NCBI RefSeq assembly: GCF_019599505.1
Contig: NZ_RKLT01000004.1
Location: 1 to 64,000 of the forward strand
Reading direction: 5' to 3'
Source of the DNA: Haloarcula nitratireducens
GTDB lineage: Archaea; Halobacteriota; Halobacteria; Halobacteriales; Haloarculaceae
Length of the DNA: 64,000 bases
Each line of letters begins with the position of its first letter. Position 1 is the first letter of the stretch. The position numbers and the translations under genes are program-made. The notes under the pieces are model-generated. The model did no database searches. It was not told the DNA's origin and saw only the letters and a list, made by a program, of their open reading frames with translations. Shown piece by piece: positions 45,232 to 54,882 of this stretch.

Positions 45232-46846
45232 CGTCGCCACCCACCGTCTGTCGCCCGGCGGTCGGTGTCGGGTCGGCCGACGCGCCGTGACCCCCGTCGC
45301 GCGTGTCGAACGCCGACAGGCGGTCGATGAGTTCGTCGGTGCGGGCGGAGAGATCGTCGGCCCGGCGGCGCACGTCGCTCATCGTCTCGGCGGTCTCCTC
45401 GGCGGTGTCGGCCAGCGCGTGCGAGCGCTCGGCCACGTCGGCGGCGGCGTCACCGACGGTGTCGATGGTCGCGGCCACCTCCTCGGTGGCGGCCGCGCCG
45501 TCGTCGGTCGCCCGGGCGATCTCGCCCATCGCCTCGTCGACGTCGTCGACGGTGTCGGTGAGCTGTGCCAGCGTGTCGCCCGCGTCGGTGACCGTCTCGA
45601 CGCTCTCGTCGATGCGCGCTCGGGTGGCGTCCATCTCCCGGGTCACTTCGTCGACGTCCGACCGAGCGCCGGCGACGATGCCCTCGATCTCGTCGATGGC
45701 GTTCTGGGTCTCCTCGGCGAGGCTCTTGACCTCGTCGGCGACGACGGCGAAGCCCTCGCCGCCCTCGCTGGCGTGCGAGGCCTCGATGTTCGCGTTGAGC
45801 GCGAGGATGTTGGTCTGCTCGGCGATGTCGTCGATGATGCCGGTCGTCGACTCCACGTCCCGCATCCGGTCGTTCAGCGCCGCGACGAGGGCGTCCAGGT
45901 CGGCGATAGCCGTCTCGACGCCCTCGATGGACTCGATGGCGTCGGTGACGCGCTCGGCTCCGGTCGCGCCGACGTCCGAGGCCCGCCCGGCCCGCCGGGC
46001 GACTTCGTCCGTCGTCGAGGCGACCTCCTCGATCGTCGCCGAGAGGTCGTTCGTCTCCGCGACGGCGGTCTGGAGCCGGTTCGCCTGCCCCTCGATGTCG
46101 CGTGCCAGCTCGCGGATGTCCCCGGCCAGCGATTCGTTGAGCCGTTCGACGTCGGCCGCGTCGTCGGCGACGGCCCCGCTCGCGCTCTCGACGACGGTGG
46201 CGAACTCCCGGATCTCGTCGACCGTCGTCGAGAGGTCGCCGGCCATCTCCTCGTAGGCGACCGCGATTCGCTCCACCGCGTCCACGTCCACGTCGGTCTC
46301 CAGTCGCCGCGTGAAGTCGCCGTCGGCGGCCGCGGCCATCGCATCGCCGATGTCCGTGGCGTGTTCGATGAGCGTCTCGTTGAACGCCTCGGCCTCCCGT
46401 CGGGCCGCCTCCGCGTCTCGCTGGGACTCCTCCGCGTCTTCGCGGGCGTCCTCGGCCGCTCTCCGCGCCGTCTCGGACTCGTCGAGCGCTTCGCCGAGCG
46501 AGTCGCTCATGTCGTCGAACGCCGTAGCGAGGTGGCCGAACTCGTCGGCCCGGTCCACGTCGGGACTGGCGTCGAGGTCGCCGTCCTCGATGGCCTCCGC
46601 GGCACCGGTCAGCCGGCGGAGCGCGACGGCCGCGTTGCCGCCGAGGACGATGCCGAGCAGACCGAGGTTGAGCGCGACGACGAACAGCGTGCCGGCGATC
46701 GCCGACAGCCCCGCCTCCGTGTTCACCGCGTGGACGGCGAAGAGCGCACCGAACGCGAGCGTCGCGACCAGCGTCACCGCGAGCGCCGCGCCGATGCGCC
46801 TGCTGTAGTGGCCGGCTATCGGTTCGAATCCGCGTGTCGTCTCCAT
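45224..46846 (-). CDS. Sensory-rhodopsin-type methyl-accepting transducer (Htr-like)
   Basis: The 540-aa protein has two membrane helices ([20 protein letters not shown] and [20 protein letters not shown]) joined by only about six residues, so there is no extracellular ligand domain. Two HAMP-like segments follow (about residues 72-125 and 165-225), then a long coiled coil. The MCP signalling tip is [20 protein letters not shown], then [20 protein letters not shown]. This architecture is that of Htr transducers, which receive their signal laterally from a sensory rhodopsin. The opsin gene overlaps its 3' end, matching the htr-sop gene order. Output should be through CheW/CheA to the archaellum; no che genes are in the window. 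TATA-like AAATATAAG lies 25 bp before the ATG. Confidence 0.92.
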   Translation of the reverse strand: METTRGFEPIAGHYSRRIGAALAVTLVATLAFGALFAVHAVNTEAGLSAIAGTLFVVALNLGLLGIVLGGNAAVALRRLTGAAEAIEDGDLDASPDVDRADEFGHLATAFDDMSDSLGEALDESETARRAAEDAREDAEESQRDAEAARREAEAFNETLIEHATDIGDAMAAAADGDFTRRLETDVDVDAVERIAVAYEEMAGDLSTTVDEIREFATVVESASGAVADDAADVERLNESLAGDIRELARDIEGQANRLQTAVAETNDLSATIEEVASTTDEVARRAGRASDVGATGAERVTDAIESIEGVETAIADLDALVAALNDRMRDVESTTGIIDDIAEQTNILALNANIEASHASEGGEGFAVVADEVKSLAEETQNAIDEIEGIVAGARSDVDEVTREMDATRARIDESVETVTDAGDTLAQLTDTVDDVDEAMGEIARATDDGAAATEEVAATIDTVGDAAADVAERSHALADTAEETAETMSDVRRRADDLSARTDELIDRLSAFDTRDGGHGASADPTPTAGRQTVGGDDD

Positions 46847-46870
46847 AGCGAAGGGGGTCCGGAAATCGGA

Positions 46871-46879
46871 CTTATATTT
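46871..46879 (-). promoter_or_regulatory. TATA element of the transducer-opsin operon
   Basis: On the minus strand AAATATAAG sits 25-33 bp before the transducer ATG at 46846, within a GAGTAAATATAAGTCC context, giving an almost leaderless mRNA. No TATA element is seen before the opsin, so both genes probably share this promoter. Confidence 0.6.
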
Positions 46880-47025
46880 ACTCCCCGGAATTTACATTCT
46901 GATAACCACGGCGTCGGCACGTGCCATGTGAGCGGCTCGCACGGCCAGACTGGGAAGTCGGTTCGTTCGGGAGGACCGGAAGTGACAGGAGGTTCGGCCG
47001 AGGCGATCGCGTCGCGCAGCGGGCC

Positions 47026-48138
47026 TCAGAGGTCGGCGACGTCCTCGATGGCGTCGGTGAGTTTCCGGATGCTCTCGACGTCGTGTTCGCCCATGTGCCC
47101 GATGCGGAACGTCTCCTCGCCGAGCTGCGAGCCGTAGCCGTTCGAGAAGACCATGTCGTACTCCTCGGAGACCTCTTCGATGGTCGCGGCGACGTCGATG
47201 CCCTGCGTGTTCTCGATACAGGAGACCGTCTGGGAGCGATACCCCTCCTCGGCGAAGAGGTCGAAGTGCTCGCGGGCCCACTCGTGGACGTACTCGGTCA
47301 TCTCGCGGTGCCGCTCGTCGCGGCCCTCGTGGGTCTCTTCGAGCATGTGTTTCATCTGCTTGCGGTAGGCGAGCATGACCGGGATGGCCGGCGTCGAGTG
47401 GGTCTGGCCCTTCCGGTCGTAGTAGTCGAGACAGCGCTGGAAGCCGCCGTACCACGACGCGGAGTCCTTCCCGACCTCGCGGTCGTAGGCGTCGTCGCTG
47501 ACGACGCAGACCGCGAGACCGGGCGGCATGGCGAAGGCCTTCTGGGTCGAGGCGAAGATGACGTCGATGTCGTGCTCGTCGATGTCGACGTAGTCGCCGC
47601 CGAGCGCGGAGACGGCGTCGACCACGAAGTAGGTGTCCGGGTACTCCGCGACGACGTCGCCGATCTCCTCGATGGGGTTGCGGACGCCGGTCGAGGACTC
47701 GTTCATCACGGTCGCGACGACGTCGTAGTCCGTGTCACCCTGTTCGAGTTCCTCGCGGATGTCCTCGGGTTTGATCGCCTGCCCCCACTCGTATTCGAGT
47801 CGGTCGACGTCCTTGCCGAGCCGCTCGGCGACGTTCGCGTGGCGCTCGCTGAAGCTCCCGCAGGTCGGGACGAGGATGTTCTCGTCGACGAGGTTGAGCG
47901 TCGAGGCCTCCCAGAACTCGGTCCCGGAGGCCGTCAGGACGACGACCTCGTTGTCGGTGCCGAGGAACTCCTTGGTGTCCTCGACGATGGTCGTATAGAG
48001 GTCGGTCATCCGGTCCATCCGGTGGCCGAACATCGGCTGGGCCATCTCGTCGATGACGTCTTCGCGGACCTCCGTCGGGCCGGGGATGTACAGCGTCTTC
48101 TCGGGGTAGTCGTCTCTGTATTCGCGTTTTTCGGTCAC
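47026..48138 (-). CDS. Class V aminotransferase (alanine-glyoxylate/serine-pyruvate type)
   Basis: This 370-aa PLP enzyme opens YPEKTLYIPGPTEVREDVID and has MAQPMFGHRMDRMTDLYTTI, VVVLTASGTEFWEASTLNLV, ATVMNESSTGVRNPIEEIGD and FVVDAVSALGGDYVDIDEHD. The PLP Lys lies in IFASTQKAFAMPPGLAVCVV. It belongs to the group that transaminates alanine or serine with glyoxylate or pyruvate, and in haloarchaea is often linked to glycine/serine interconversion. GTG at 48138 (MTEKREYRDDY) is chosen; the frame extends further upstream without family similarity. Monocistronic. Confidence 0.9.
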   Translation of the reverse strand: MTEKREYRDDYPEKTLYIPGPTEVREDVIDEMAQPMFGHRMDRMTDLYTTIVEDTKEFLGTDNEVVVLTASGTEFWEASTLNLVDENILVPTCGSFSERHANVAERLGKDVDRLEYEWGQAIKPEDIREELEQGDTDYDVVATVMNESSTGVRNPIEEIGDVVAEYPDTYFVVDAVSALGGDYVDIDEHDIDVIFASTQKAFAMPPGLAVCVVSDDAYDREVGKDSASWYGGFQRCLDYYDRKGQTHSTPAIPVMLAYRKQMKHMLEETHEGRDERHREMTEYVHEWAREHFDLFAEEGYRSQTVSCIENTQGIDVAATIEEVSEEYDMVFSNGYGSQLGEETFRIGHMGEHDVESIRKLTDAIEDVADL

Positions 48139-48238
48139 GGGAGACACCTGTTGTACGTCGCCTCGCAGTCGGGGGGCATGGTAGTTTTGATACCGTCGCG
48201 TCTGGCCGGGGACGGCTCTCTTCGTTTCGATCGGCGAG

Positions 48239-48748
48239 CTACGTGAGCCGGCGCACGGCGAACAACACCACGCCCGCGTACAGCGTCGGGCCGACCAGAT
48301 CAAGCGCGCTAACGCCCGTGAACCCGCCGACGATAGCGGCGACCAGCCACAGTAGAATCGGTGTGACGGCGAGCGCGGTGCCGCCGTCGCGAATCGCATC
48401 GTCCGCGCTCGGCTGGCGGGCCGCGTACGCCCCGATAGCGACGACGGCCGCGAGGTACGCCCACGTCATCCCCTCGGGAGCGACGATGGGAAGCGTCACC
48501 AGCGCGACGACCCCCAGCGCGACGCCGACGAGTCGCGAACCGTCCGCCCGCCGCCGGAAGACGCGAGTCACTCCGTCGACGTCGCCGGCTTCGAGGGCGG
48601 ATTCGAGGTCGGCCATCGACGCCTCGCCCGCGAACTGTCCGCCGCTGGCGTCGGTCGGCACCGAGAAATCCGCGCCGCAGTGCATGCACCACGTCGCCGT
48701 GGCGCTGACCTTCCCCGAGCAGTGTGGACAGCGCGGGTCTGCTCTCAT
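48239..48748 (-). CDS. Zinc-ribbon membrane protein
   Basis: The 169-aa protein has an N-terminal double CxxC ribbon (CPHCSGKVSATATWCMHCGA, residues 7-26), an acidic linker (MADLESALEAGDVDGVTRVF) and four predicted membrane helices. Such ribbon-plus-TM proteins are common and uncharacterised in haloarchaea. ATG 48748 is used because the longer frame upstream overlaps the divergent gene and has no ribbon. Divergent from the membrane protein gene at 48815. Confidence 0.75.
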   Translation of the reverse strand: MRADPRCPHCSGKVSATATWCMHCGADFSVPTDASGGQFAGEASMADLESALEAGDVDGVTRVFRRRADGSRLVGVALGVVALVTLPIVAPEGMTWAYLAAVVAIGAYAARQPSADDAIRDGGTALAVTPILLWLVAAIVGGFTGVSALDLVGPTLYAGVVLFAVRRLT

Positions 48749-48814
48749 CAGTGGTATCTCGGTATCCCAGCGAGATAGCCGTTTGGGGGCAAACATTGAA
48801 ATCACCTGCTTCGC

Positions 48815-49450
48815 ATGAGTAGGGGTATGGACTGGGGCGCGGGGGCGGAGAGACTGTTGTACGACGGCGAGACCGTCGAGGAACGGGTCTCGCTCGGCGA
48901 GAGCGGCGTCGTCGTGACGAGCCACCGCGTCCTCGTGTTCACGCCCGAGCGCGAGGGACCCAACTTCCGACAGGTCGACCGGCCCAACGTCGACGGCGTC
49001 GGTCGGCGGACCAGCGGCGAGGGCCGCCTCCTCGAAGGGGGACTGAAGGCGCTCGTCGCCGGCGTCGCACTCGTCGGCGCGGGTCAACTGGTCAGCCTCG
49101 ACAGTTTAGCCAGCGGCGTCTCGCTGGAGGGCGGGAGCGCGGCCACGGCTCCGGGTCTGGGCGGGATGATGGGCACGCTTCAGACGATGCTCTCGCTCGT
49201 GGCGCGACTCGACGACCTCATGGTTCTGTTCGGCGGGCTGGCGCTGGCGCTGTCGGCCGTCGCGCTCGGCGTCTACGCGTGGAGCCGCGAGCAGTTACTT
49301 ATCATCGAGGTAGCCGGCGGCGACGACGTGGAACTGCCCGCGCCTGCCGACGGCGGGGCGATAGACCGCCTCCGTGGGGCGCTTCTCCCCGGCGACGCCC
49401 CGCCCGAGGCGGGACAGGCGACGCCGCCCGTGGACGACCCGCTGGCGTGA
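48815..49450 (+). CDS. Conserved haloarchaeal membrane protein with PH-like N-terminus
   Basis: The 211-aa protein has an N-terminal beta-rich part (LLYDGETVEERVSLGESGVV, VTSHRVLVFTPEREGPNFRQ) resembling bacterial PH-like domains. Two membrane regions follow (LKALVAGVALVGAGQLVSL and LMVLFGGLALALSAVALGVY). A short YAWSREQLLIIEVAGGDDVE strand and a Pro-rich tail end the protein. Function unknown. ATGs at 48815 and 48827 are both possible. UvrC starts 53 bp downstream on the same strand, so co-transcription is possible. Confidence 0.75.
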   Translation: MSRGMDWGAGAERLLYDGETVEERVSLGESGVVVTSHRVLVFTPEREGPNFRQVDRPNVDGVGRRTSGEGRLLEGGLKALVAGVALVGAGQLVSLDSLASGVSLEGGSAATAPGLGGMMGTLQTMLSLVARLDDLMVLFGGLALALSAVALGVYAWSREQLLIIEVAGGDDVELPAPADGGAIDRLRGALLPGDAPPEAGQATPPVDDPLA

Positions 49451-49503
49451 CTGTCGACTCGCCGGCGTGACGTTCAACTCCGCCGAGCCCTAACCTCACA
49501 GCG

Positions 49504-51240
49504 ATGGACACAGACGGCGTTCGGACGCGGGCCGGCGACCTCCCCCGAGAACCGGGCATCTACCAGTTCGAGGACGCCGAGGGCCGAGTGCTGTACGTCG
49601 GCAAGGCCGTCGACCTGCGGGACCGCGTGCGCTCGTATGCGGACCCCCGAAGTCGACGCATCCGGAAGATGGTCGGGCGCGCCGACCGCATCGACTTCGC
49701 GGTCACCGATACGGAGACGCAGGCGCTCTTGCTCGAAGCCAACCTCATCAAGCGCCACCGGCCGCCGTACAACGTCCGCCTGAAAGACGACAAGTCCTAC
49801 CCGCTGGTCCAACTCACCGACCACGCCGTCCCGCGCATCGAGGTGACACGAGATCCCGAGGACGGCGCGACGGTGTACGGTCCCTTCACCGACAAGGGCC
49901 GGGTCGAGGTGGTCGTGAAGGCCCTGCGGGAGACCTACGGCCTGCGCGGCTGTTCGGACCACAAGTACAGCAACCGCGATCGGCCCTGCCTGGACTACGA
50001 GATGGGCATCTGTACCGCGCCCTGCACCGGCGAGATCAGCGAGGCGGACTACGCCGCCGACGTGACGAGCGTCGAGCGCTTTTTCGAGGGCGAGATCGGC
50101 GTGCTCGCGGACCCGCTCCGCCGCGGCATGGCCGCCGCCGCAGAGGAACAGGAGTTCGAACGCGCGGCGAACCTCCGGGACAAACTCGACGCGGTCGAGG
50201 CGCTTCACGGGGAGGGCGATACGGCCGTCAGCGACGCCAACGGAGCGTCCAGCACCGACGTGCTCGGTGCCGCTGTCGAAGGAAACAGGGCCGTCGTCGC
50301 CCGCCTCCACGCTGAGGACGGGAAACTCGTCGAGCGCGAACGGCACACGCTCGACTCGCCCGACGGCGAGGGACCGGAGGACGTCTACCGGGCCTTTCTC
50401 ACGCAGTACTACGCCGAGCGGGAGTTCCCAGACGAGATTCTCTGTGCCGAGGACCCCGCCGACCCCGACATCGAGGCGTGGCTCGAACGCGAGGGCGTCG
50501 CGCTGCGAGTCCCCGGCGCGGGTCGCGAGGCGACGCTCGTGGACCTCGCGCTGAAGAACGCCCGCCAGCGCGGCGGCGTCAGCGACGAGGTGGGTGCGCT
50601 GGCCGACGCGCTGGGAATCGACCGCCCGGACCGCATCGAGGGGTTCGACGTGAGCCACGCGCAGGGCCGGAGCGTCGTCGGGTCGAACGTCCTCGCCGTC
50701 GACGGGTCGCCCGAGAAATCGGGCTACCGCCGGAAGAAGCTCACCGAGCGCAACGACGACTACGCGAACATGCGCGAACTGATCCGCTGGCGCGCGCTGC
50801 GCGCCGTCGAGGGACGCGACGACCGGCCCGACCCCGACCTGTTGCTCATCGACGGCGGCGAGGGACAGCTGGGGGCCGCACGGGACGCGCTGGCCGAGAC
50901 GGGCTGGGACGTGCCCGTCGTCGCCCTCGCCAAGGATGAGGAGTTGGTGATCGCGCCCGACGGGGTATACGACTGGGCGGACGACGCCGCGCACCTCCAC
51001 CTCCTCCAGCGAGTCCGCGACGAGGCCCACCGCTTCGCCGTCCAGTACCACCAGACCCTGCGCGACGACGTCTCGACGGCGCTCGACGAGGTGCCCGGCG
51101 TCGGCCCGGCGACGCGGAAACGCCTGTTGCGTCGCTTCGGCAGCGTCGACGGCGTCCGCGAAGCCTCGTCGGACGAACTGACCGCCGTCGACGGCATCGG
51201 CGAGCGAACCGCCGAGACGCTTCGAACGCGACTGCGCTGA
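49504..51240 (+). CDS. uvrC: UvrABC system endonuclease subunit UvrC
   Basis: This 578-aa nucleotide-excision repair nuclease has the N-terminal GIY-YIG domain for the 3' incision ([20 protein letters not shown], then [20 protein letters not shown]). It has the [20 protein letters not shown]ys cluster and a UVR motif ([20 protein letters not shown]). The RNase H-like domain for the 5' incision follows ([37 protein letters not shown]), and a C-terminal HhH pair ([20 protein letters not shown]). Haloarchaea use the bacterial UvrABC system; uvrA and uvrB are elsewhere. Confidence 0.96.
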   Translation: MDTDGVRTRAGDLPREPGIYQFEDAEGRVLYVGKAVDLRDRVRSYADPRSRRIRKMVGRADRIDFAVTDTETQALLLEANLIKRHRPPYNVRLKDDKSYPLVQLTDHAVPRIEVTRDPEDGATVYGPFTDKGRVEVVVKALRETYGLRGCSDHKYSNRDRPCLDYEMGICTAPCTGEISEADYAADVTSVERFFEGEIGVLADPLRRGMAAAAEEQEFERAANLRDKLDAVEALHGEGDTAVSDANGASSTDVLGAAVEGNRAVVARLHAEDGKLVERERHTLDSPDGEGPEDVYRAFLTQYYAEREFPDEILCAEDPADPDIEAWLEREGVALRVPGAGREATLVDLALKNARQRGGVSDEVGALADALGIDRPDRIEGFDVSHAQGRSVVGSNVLAVDGSPEKSGYRRKKLTERNDDYANMRELIRWRALRAVEGRDDRPDPDLLLIDGGEGQLGAARDALAETGWDVPVVALAKDEELVIAPDGVYDWADDAAHLHLLQRVRDEAHRFAVQYHQTLRDDVSTALDEVPGVGPATRKRLLRRFGSVDGVREASSDELTAVDGIGERTAETLRTRLR

Positions 51241-51983
51241 TTCTGTATCGCGGATAGCGATTTATCTACGGCGTAGCGCCGATTCGACCCGACCGTCGAG
51301 AGACGGCCGCGCTCGTCGTTCGACCCGCGACTCGACGATTCTCGCCGACGATACGGCTCCGCGACGCCTGCAAACGACCGAAACGGCGATTCATCTCGCC
51401 GGCGGTCGCGGCCGCCGAGAGCAGGTCGGCGTGCGTCGCCATCGCACACGACTCCCCAGAGCATCGTTTCGAGTGCACTGACGACGCGCTACAGTAACGG
51501 GGCGCAGGCGACCTATCCGTCGCAGTAACGCTGAAACGGACAGTACCCTTCCACGCAGAGAAACCGGCGTGAGACGGCGAGACGAGCGAAACGTGGACGC
51601 TACGACGATACACGCGTTACCATCCTACACAGCTCGCGATCGGTCGGGACTTCTCCTCGCTACGAGCGAGATCTATCGCCGGAAACCGACGCGATCGGGA
51701 CGTTCTAGCCGTTACTCCGTATTTCGGCTACGGATCCAGCCTCCCCCTCGATAAATCCTTACGCGCGATATAGAATCAACATCGCGGCGTATCTGGCGGT
51801 CACAGATCGGGCGCGAAAAACGCTGCTTCGGACGGTCTTCTCGTCGGCCATCGAGACGGGATGCAGGATCACCCGTCGCAGCCCACTCGCACGCCGCGAA
51901 TTCGCGTCGAGAGGGCGACGCGTCGGAGAATTCGCCGAATAGCAACGGCATAATAATGGGGATACCCGCGGTATACCTGTCCA
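51241..51983. other. Long intergenic region upstream of the asparagine-synthetase-like gene
   Basis: The 743 bp after uvrC contain no recognisable gene. CATAATAATGG at about 51948-51958 is the likely TATA element of the next gene, about 30 bp before its ATG. Short frames (for example plus-strand 51569-51754) lack family likeness. A small peptide gene was looked for here and not found. Confidence 0.5.
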
Positions 51984-53729
51984 ATGACCGGATCGTTTCG
52001 CCTACTGGTGGCCGACCCGGCCGCCAGAACGCTGGAGACAGACACCGGGACGTGGGTCGTCGCCGGCATCGACGTGTCGAGTATCGAGAGGGTCCTTCGA
52101 GACGCCGCGTCGATCGCCGAAGTCAAGCGAGCGCTGCCGTCGGTCACCGAGGACGCCATCGCGGTCAACGTCGAGGACGACTCGGGGCGAACCGTCCACG
52201 CCTACCGTTCGGTCACCGGCGGTCACCGCCTCTACTGGACGAAGGTGAACGGCGAGTTCGTCCTCGCCGACCACTTCCGCAACGCGCTGGCCGAAGTCCC
52301 GGTCGAGGAACGCGCGGTCAGCGACGAGACGATCATCGACCACCTGCTGTTTCGCGCGCCCGTCGGCGCGACGGGATTCGTCGAGGGGGTCGACGGCGTC
52401 GAGCAGGGCGAGTGGCGCACCTGGCACCTCGACAGCGGCGAGACGACCAGCGAACGCGTCGGAACGCTCTCGACGCGGACGGAGACGCCACCGTCGCGAG
52501 CCCCCGCGGCCATCGAGTCGACCTACGACGACCTGATGGCGACCGACGGGTTCGACGGCGACGCTATCAACCTCTACTCCGGGGGCGTGGACTCGACGCT
52601 CACCCAGACGTTCTTCGAGGACTCGACGATGCTGAACGCCGGCGTGGACTCAGAGGAGTACGCCTACGAGGTCGAGTACGCGCGCGAGGGGGCCGACCAC
52701 TTCGACGCGCCGTTCGAACAGGAGATGATCCCCGAGGCGGACGTCCTCGAACACTTAGAGGACAGCATCGACGCGACCGGGTCGCCCTCCTGTCCGTTAC
52801 AGGTGCTGATGGTGAACGAGGCGCTCCGGCAGCACTCCGGGCGACGATACGTGATGGCCGTCGGCGCGGACTCCATCTTCGGCAACACGCCCATGAGGGG
52901 GCCGCGCTACGCCGACTGGGCCAGTCCGCTGCTGAACACGCCCGTCTCCCGTGGTCTCGCCCAGTACGGACCCGGACCGGTCGGCGGGTTCGTCGAGTGG
53001 ATGGACGAACTCGACGCCCAGTTCGACCGCCCGGTCGACGACGCGGACTCGTACGCACACCAGTACGCGACGTACTCGAACCCCGGCTACGCGAAGCGAC
53101 TGTTCGATCCCTCGCTCGTCGACGACCGCGTCGCCGCCCAGACGGAGTACGTGACCGAACGGGTGCCACTCGACGACACGTACAGCCGATTCGCTCGGCA
53201 GGCCGAGTGCCGGCACATGAACCTCGTCTTCGGCCACCGGGTCGGCGCGCGCTGGCGACAGCTGGCGATGGCCCACGGGAACGCGCTGACCAACCCCTTC
53301 GAGACCCAGAGCATGATCGAGACGTCGCTGTCGATCCCCGCCGAGCGGCGCTTCGTCTCCGGTCCCAGACACCTCTACGACGTCTCGACGAAACACCACC
53401 TCAAGCAGTTGCTACGCGACCGGCTGCCGGAGTACCCCATCGGGCAGCCGAAGGGCGCGGGCGTGTTGCCGTTCCAGCGGTACCTGCGGTCGGGGCCGCT
53501 CTCGTCGGCGTTCGAGACGTACGAGCCGCCGTCGTTCGTCCCCGACGGCGAACGCGAGTCCGTCATCGAGGGCAGCGGCCGGCAGTCATGGAACGTCCTC
53601 ACCTACGCCATCTGGCGCGACCGAGTCCTCGAAAACGCCGACCTTCCCCGTCTCTCGACGACGCGGGAACGCACGTGGACGGTCCCCGGACGAGGCGCTT
53701 CGCGGTCCCCCGGCGAAAGCGCGACGTGA
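51984..53729 (+). CDS. Asparagine-synthetase-like ATP-dependent ligase without glutaminase cysteine
   Basis: The 581-aa protein has a shortened N-terminal half that keeps the AsnB-type sheet end (VTGGHRLYWTKVNGEFVLAD, then HFRNALAEVPVEERAVSDET, IIDHLLFRAPVGATGFVEGV). The mature N-terminus MTGSFRLLV lacks the Cys at position 2 needed for glutamine hydrolysis. The synthetase half has the PP-loop INLYSGGVDSTLTQTF (SGGVDS at residues 199-204), AVGADSIFGN in place of the usual GxGxDE motif, and a conserved C-terminal ATYSNPGYAKRLFDPSLVDD region. It should adenylate a carboxylate and couple it to an amine other than glutamine-derived ammonia, as beta-lactam or macrolactam synthetases do, or use free ammonia. 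No partner gene is adjacent. Confidence 0.85.
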   Translation: MTGSFRLLVADPAARTLETDTGTWVVAGIDVSSIERVLRDAASIAEVKRALPSVTEDAIAVNVEDDSGRTVHAYRSVTGGHRLYWTKVNGEFVLADHFRNALAEVPVEERAVSDETIIDHLLFRAPVGATGFVEGVDGVEQGEWRTWHLDSGETTSERVGTLSTRTETPPSRAPAAIESTYDDLMATDGFDGDAINLYSGGVDSTLTQTFFEDSTMLNAGVDSEEYAYEVEYAREGADHFDAPFEQEMIPEADVLEHLEDSIDATGSPSCPLQVLMVNEALRQHSGRRYVMAVGADSIFGNTPMRGPRYADWASPLLNTPVSRGLAQYGPGPVGGFVEWMDELDAQFDRPVDDADSYAHQYATYSNPGYAKRLFDPSLVDDRVAAQTEYVTERVPLDDTYSRFARQAECRHMNLVFGHRVGARWRQLAMAHGNALTNPFETQSMIETSLSIPAERRFVSGPRHLYDVSTKHHLKQLLRDRLPEYPIGQPKGAGVLPFQRYLRSGPLSSAFETYEPPSFVPDGERESVIEGSGRQSWNVLTYAIWRDRVLENADLPRLSTTRERTWTVPGRGASRSPGESAT

Positions 53730-53932
53730 ACGTGCGACGCCGGGATATCGGGGACCGGAATCGACGGTGAGCACGGAACCGTCCGGAGCAGATCGGTACG
53801 CGGTCGTCTGACGCCGGGTCACCGACTGATACGGAGATAGATTTTAATACGGTCTCTTTCAAAGTCGGAGTCGAAACTGGGGCATCGGACGGGTGGCGCT
53901 CGAACGAGCCCAGCAGAGCAAGGTGAGAAGAC

Positions 53933-54268
53933 GTGAAGGGTCACGAAGAGAACGAACCGAGACCGAGCGATCGACCGATCAGTGTCGCTTCCACGGCCGC
54001 GACGCCGGACATGGTCGTCGAACACGACTTCGACGACCCGCACAGCGAACTGACGGTGACCGTCGTCGACGCCGTCTCGAAGGCGGTCGGCGTCTCACCG
54101 GCCGACGTCGTCCCGCGCGTGAACGACCACGTCGACCCGGACGCGCTCGACCGGATCTTCCGCCCCCGACCCGACGGATCGGGCCGAGAGGGGCGACTCA
54201 CCTTCGAACTGGTCAACTGTCTCGTCGAGATCACCGGCGACGGGACGGTCCGCGTGTACAACACGTAA
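53933..54268 (+). CDS. HalOD1 output-domain protein
   Basis: The 111-aa protein contains one HalOD1 domain: ELTVTVVDAVSKAVGVSPAD, VVPRVNDHVDPDALDRIFRP and LTFELVNCLVEITGDGTVRV. GTG 53933 gives a polar 27-residue N-terminus; ATG 54011 (MVVEHDFDD) is an alternative. TTTTAATACGG (about 53843) may be its promoter. It is followed by a second HalOD1 gene 175 bp on, with which it shares the 'VDPDALDR(I/L)FRP' block. Confidence 0.85.
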   Translation: MKGHEENEPRPSDRPISVASTAATPDMVVEHDFDDPHSELTVTVVDAVSKAVGVSPADVVPRVNDHVDPDALDRIFRPRPDGSGREGRLTFELVNCLVEITGDGTVRVYNT

Positions 54269-54443
54269 CGGCTCGACCGCAACTGAGACAGTTTCTCCCA
54301 ACGGTCGACGAGGCGGAACTGCTGTCTGACACCGCTGTGGCCGGGTGAATTCGGTGTCCCTCTATACGTATACCGACCCGGATGCGCCGGGTGATAAGAA
54401 TATATGCCAAACTGTTTCATGGGTGGACGTGTATAGGGTGCGT

Positions 54444-54737
54444 ATGCACGAGAACGTGGAAAGGCGCTCCCTTTCCGCGGACCGGCCCCTCTCTGAATCC
54501 GTCGTCAGAGCCATCGCCGACGCCGAGGGCATCGAACCGGCGCAGGTGGCCAGTCGGGTCTACGACGTCGTCGACCCGGACGCGCTCGACCGCCTGTTCC
54601 GGCCGGCGAACGACCAGACGCGACGAGAGGACGCGCAGCTGTTCTTCCGACTGGACGACTACGAGGTCACCATTCAGGGCGGGGAGCTCGTCGTCGTCCG
54701 GCCCGCCCGACCGGCGGAGTCGCCGGACCAGGGCTGA
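54444..54737 (+). CDS. HalOD1 output-domain protein
   Basis: The 97-aa protein has LSESVVRAIADAEGIEPAQV, VYDVVDPDALDRLFRPANDQ and FFRLDDYEVTIQGGELVVVR, one HalOD1 domain. ATG 54444 is chosen over an in-frame GTG at 54345 because GAATATATGCC (about 54396-54406) between them is a good TATA element 40 bp before the ATG. It looks like a diverged duplicate of the 53933 gene. Confidence 0.87.
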   Translation: MHENVERRSLSADRPLSESVVRAIADAEGIEPAQVASRVYDVVDPDALDRLFRPANDQTRREDAQLFFRLDDYEVTIQGGELVVVRPARPAESPDQG

Positions 54738-54882
54738 GTCGGGGTCTTCGAATACCGACGGACCGAGCCGAAACCAGTACCCGAGCGGCGGCCGGTCTCG
54801 ACGAGTCACGAGACAGCGAAAAGGACACGGCGGCGGCGACGTCGCCCGATAGCAACGGGGCAGAGCGAGTTCGAACGGCCGC

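Noticed and set aside
45287..47137. Long plus-strand frame opposite the transducer gene
   Set aside because: It is a shadow of the GC-rich transducer coding strand and its Arg/Gly/Val composition is not protein-like for this organism.
51569..51754. Possible peptide precursor upstream of the asparagine-synthetase-like gene
   Set aside because: The frame is Arg-rich without leader or core features and has no TATA element; no precursor could be supported.
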